Source of the DNA: Spirochaetaceae bacterium
Lineage (GTDB): Bacteria > Spirochaetota > Spirochaetia > Treponematales > Breznakiellaceae
Length of the DNA: 7,677 nt
Reading direction: 5' to 3'
NCBI GenBank assembly: GCA_031280115.1
Contig: JAITHF010000125.1
Span: 1-7,677, forward strand
The notes below the pieces were generated by a model. It was not told where the DNA came from, did not search any database, and saw only the letters and a program-made list of their open reading frames with translations. Positions 5,877 through 7,677 of this stretch are shown here, piece after piece. The first letter of the stretch is position 1. The number at the start of each line of letters is the position of its first letter. The position numbers and the translations under genes are program-made.

Positions 5877-7391
5877 ATGAGACAGGAAGACGCGGACGAA
5901 CTTACAAGCTACATCGACACACACAGACCCATTATCTACATCAATTATTTTGATTTCCATGCGGTTGACGGGCTCATCGCGCAGGTCAACAAAGATATAC
6001 CCGTTTATGAATACAATGAAGCGGGCCGCCATGTGGATTTCAAAACCAAGGCCCCAAAAGGCGCGATCGAGAGAAGCGGCAATTTAGCAGGCTTTTTAAC
6101 GGCCTTTGACGACAACAAGCCGCGCAAAGCGTTTCTGGTCCTCAAAGACGCGCACCACTATTTTCAGAAAGAAAGCCCCTCGTACAGCCCTGAAATAATC
6201 GCGCTTCTCAAATCAATAGCCCAGCGTATCATGTATACTGAGGGTTATTACGTAACGGTCTTCTTGGTATGCTCAGAATTAGCCCTGCCTCCTGAGCTTG
6301 AAAAAATGATAACGGTTTTTGATATACCCTTTCCAACCATTGATGAAATAGAAACGCTTATCAAGAAGGAGTATGCGGAATGTATTATTGATGAAAACAC
6401 CATCAATGAACTGACCGTGTCGTTCAAGGGGCTGAGCGATTTTGAAATACGGCAGATTCTTAATCTTGCCTATCAAAGATCGGGCATGATCACGGCGGAA
6501 GACAAAATCCTGGTCCTGAAAGAAAAAGAACAAATTATAAAAAAATCGGGAATCCTCGAAATTGTTCCGGTGAACTCCACCATGGATGATGTAGGGGGCT
6601 TGTCAAATCTAAAAAAATACCTGCGCGACAAATCATATATTTTTAACAACCTTGGAGAAGCCCGTCAATTCGGCATTGACCTGCCAAAGGGAATTCTTAT
6701 CGTAGGTATGCCCGGGTGCGGGAAAAGCCTCACCGCAAAGGCGACAGCCAATCAATTTAACGTGCCGCTCCTGCGGCTGGACATCGGCAAACTGATGGGA
6801 AAATATGTGGGGGAAAGCGAAGAAAACCTGAGCCGCGCCATAAAGACCGCCGAAGCGGTGGCCCCGTGCGTCCTGTGGATTGACGAGCTGGAGAAAGCGT
6901 TTGCCGGAGTCGGCGGGAGCGGCGGCGCAAGCGATATTACCACGCGGCTCTTCGGCCAGTTTCTTACCTGGCTTCAAGAAAAAGAAAGCTCCGTCTATGT
7001 GGTGGCCACGTCGAATAAATTAAACGCCCTGCCGCCTGAATTCAAACGCAAAGGGCGCTTTGACGAATTATTTTTAGTCGAGCTTCCTAACGCGCAGGAA
7101 CGCAGGAAAATCTTTGAAATACACTTAGGTAAACGCAAGAAACTAACCGGCGATGTAAACGTTATCCCCTTGCTCAAAGAGACAGAAGGGTATAGCGGGG
7201 CGGATATCGAGGCTGTGGTAAAAGAGACTATTGAAGGGGCGTTTATATCAGACGATAAAACAGTTACCACCGATAAATTGCTGAATACCATTAAAAATAC
7301 GAAATCTATCTCTATCACGCTTAAAGAGGAGATAGAAGCCCTTACAAAAGAATATGAGAAATATAACTTAAAGCAGGCAACCCCCAAATAG
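5877..7391 (+). CDS. Gene C: Ycf46-like AAA+ ATPase without protease domain
   Basis: A 504-aa classic-clade AAA+ ATPase that should assemble as a ring and use ATP to remodel a protein partner. Walker A is G277-M-P-G-C-G-K283-S284. Walker B is V-L-W-I-D336-E337. Sensor 1 is N380 in V-A-T-S-N. Arginine-finger candidates are R391 and R394 in K-R-K-G-R-F-D. The lid contains G438-Y-S-G-A-D443. Residues 1-230 are a non-ATPase domain with R-P-I-I-Y-I-N and later P-P-E-L-E-K-M-I-T-V-F-D. That N-domain and the AAA core, including L-D-I-G-K and F-L-T-W-L, resemble the Ycf46 group known from cyanobacteria and plastids. No HExxH zinc-protease domain follows, so it is not FtsH. The ribosome site GGAG 5867-5870 is 6 nt upstream. 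The right 37-bp repeat starts 15 nt past the stop. The most likely substrate or partner is protein A or B (inference). Confidence 0.88.
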   Translation: MRQEDADELTSYIDTHRPIIYINYFDFHAVDGLIAQVNKDIPVYEYNEAGRHVDFKTKAPKGAIERSGNLAGFLTAFDDNKPRKAFLVLKDAHHYFQKESPSYSPEIIALLKSIAQRIMYTEGYYVTVFLVCSELALPPELEKMITVFDIPFPTIDEIETLIKKEYAECIIDENTINELTVSFKGLSDFEIRQILNLAYQRSGMITAEDKILVLKEKEQIIKKSGILEIVPVNSTMDDVGGLSNLKKYLRDKSYIFNNLGEARQFGIDLPKGILIVGMPGCGKSLTAKATANQFNVPLLRLDIGKLMGKYVGESEENLSRAIKTAEAVAPCVLWIDELEKAFAGVGGSGGASDITTRLFGQFLTWLQEKESSVYVVATSNKLNALPPEFKRKGRFDELFLVELPNAQERRKIFEIHLGKRKKLTGDVNVIPLLKETEGYSGADIEAVVKETIEGAFISDDKTVTTDKLLNTIKNTKSISITLKEEIEALTKEYEKYNLKQATPK

Positions 7392-7405
7392 ACTGAAGAG
7401 CCGCC

Positions 7406-7442
7406 CCGGCCTTGACCAAAGAGGGCGCGTTTCGGTAGTATT
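7406..7442 (+). repeat. 37-bp direct repeat, right copy
   Basis: Identical to 3276-3312 and in the same orientation, 14 bp beyond the gene C stop. The upstream flank differs from that of the left copy, allowing only a local CGCCC/GGGCG pairing (7402-7406 with 7423-7427). The identity is therefore confined to the 37 bp and does not come from a duplicated gene end. Confidence 0.9.
7412..7441 (+). promoter_or_regulatory. Candidate promoter inside right 37-bp repeat
   Basis: Same TTGACC (7412-7417) and TAGTAT (7436-7441) arrangement as in the left copy, reading out of the cassette toward the window end. Weak by sequence alone. It would matter if another cassette or gene starts beyond the window. 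Confidence 0.25.
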
Positions 7443-7444
7443 GG

Positions 7445-7495
7445 CGTATGGAATACGTGGCAGGCGCTTTTTCCCCGCCTTCTTTGTTAGCGCCT
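7445..7495. repeat. Two hairpins after right repeat
   Basis: CGTAT (7445-7449) and ATACG (7453-7457) form a triloop hairpin around GGA. Then AGGCGCT (7462-7468) pairs perfectly with AGCGCCT (7489-7495) across a 20-nt pyrimidine-rich loop. The second hairpin could weakly terminate transcription of the cassette, but no T-run follows its right arm. Confidence 0.5.
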
Positions 7496-7503
7496 AGTTC
7501 GGC

Positions 7504-7566
7504 CAAACAACAAACAACAAACAACAAACAACAAACAACAAACAACAAACAACAAACAACAAACAA
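7504..7566. repeat. Heptameric tandem repeat (CAAACAA) x9
   Basis: Nine perfect head-to-tail copies of CAAACAA with no variation, in an intergenic setting. On the minus strand this yields a repetitive Val/Cys/Leu/Phe reading frame, which I do not regard as a gene. Perfect arrays of short units are prone to slipped-strand copy-number change. Confidence 0.95.
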
Positions 7567-7623
7567 ATTTATTGCCATAACCCATCGTGTCAAGCCTTTT
7601 TTGCGCGAATTTTACTCTTTTAT

Positions 7624-7677
7624 AGAAAAAACAGAAAAAATAGAAAAAACAGAAAAAATAGAAAAAATAGGAAAAAA
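7624..7677. repeat. 9-bp A-rich tandem repeat at window end
   Basis: Six 9-bp units run to the last base. The pattern is AGAAAAAAC and AGAAAAAAT alternating for four units, then AGAAAAAAT, then AGGAAAAAA. The alternation makes an 18-bp higher-order period. It resembles the A-rich leaders before the SGNH hydrolase and gene A and may be the leader of a gene just beyond the window. Between 7567 and 7623 I see only A/T-rich sequence with no gene. Confidence 0.85.

Larger units (their letters stand above)
3276..7442 (+). mobile_element. Three-gene cassette bracketed by 37-bp direct repeats
   Basis: Two identical 37-bp sequences in the same orientation flank genes A, B and C and no other gene. The repeat-to-repeat period is 4130 bp. 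GC content by eye falls from about 60% in the upstream metabolic genes to the mid or low 40s in parts of gene C, which suggests a different origin. There is no recombinase, transposase or integrase inside, so mobility would need help in trans. The block could be an insertion by recombination at the repeat, a cassette that can be lost by recombination between the repeats, or a gene set that happens to lie between two copies of a dispersed intergenic repeat. Confidence 0.45.

Noticed and set aside
5877..7391. FtsH metalloprotease
   Set aside because: The AAA+ core is similar, but there is no N-terminal membrane anchor and no HExxH protease domain after the ATPase.
7342..7593. Minus-strand frame with repeated V-V-C-C-L-L-F
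   Set aside because: The pattern is produced by the heptamer array, and the frame runs into the end of gene C. No ribosome site or homology-like content.
7598..7626. Promoter with TTGCGC and TATAGA before the end of the window
   Set aside because: The spacing is only 14 bp and the -35 match is poor.

Overview
The window looks like chromosomal DNA of a GC-rich spirochaete, most likely a Treponema of the termite-gut type. This is an inference from three things: a eukaryotic-type hexokinase like that of treponemes, GC-rich housekeeping genes separated by A-rich leaders, and intergenic DNA full of short hairpins. No rRNA or tRNA is present to confirm it.

Positions 1-297 hold no convincing gene. 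They contain degenerate, hairpin-forming repeats: two structured 62-bp units, three copies of a CAGCC-NNN-GGCTG triloop hairpin, and a 28-bp direct repeat. A good sigma70-type promoter (298-326) then drives a hexokinase (364-1713). Next come an SGNH/GDSL-type esterase or acyltransferase (1817-2458) and a TauE/SafE-family membrane permease (2496-3260). All are on the + strand. The esterase and permease are 37 bp apart and probably co-transcribed.

A second block follows, visibly less GC-rich towards its end: three closely spaced + strand genes. Gene A (3396-4973) encodes a 525-aa protein that joins a possible PD-(D/E)XK-like nuclease core to a long glycine-zipper membrane-type tail. Gene B (4994-5800) encodes a 268-aa soluble, partly coiled-coil protein of unknown function. 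Gene C (5877-7391) encodes a 504-aa Ycf46-like AAA+ ATPase without a protease domain. A five-codon minigene abuts the start of gene C.

The three-gene block is bracketed by two identical 37-bp direct repeats (3276-3312 and 7406-7442). Each lies 14-15 bp after a stop codon, and the repeat period is exactly 4130 bp. The block therefore reads as an inserted or exchangeable cassette. My working hypothesis is that A, B and C form one system, perhaps for defence or inter-bacterial conflict, in which the AAA+ protein remodels or gates a membrane-associated nuclease-like effector. That function is inferred; the repeats and gene order are seen directly.

Beyond the second 37-bp repeat, positions 7443-7677 hold two hairpins, nine perfect copies of CAAACAA, and a 9-bp A-rich tandem repeat that runs off the window end. 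I see no gene there.
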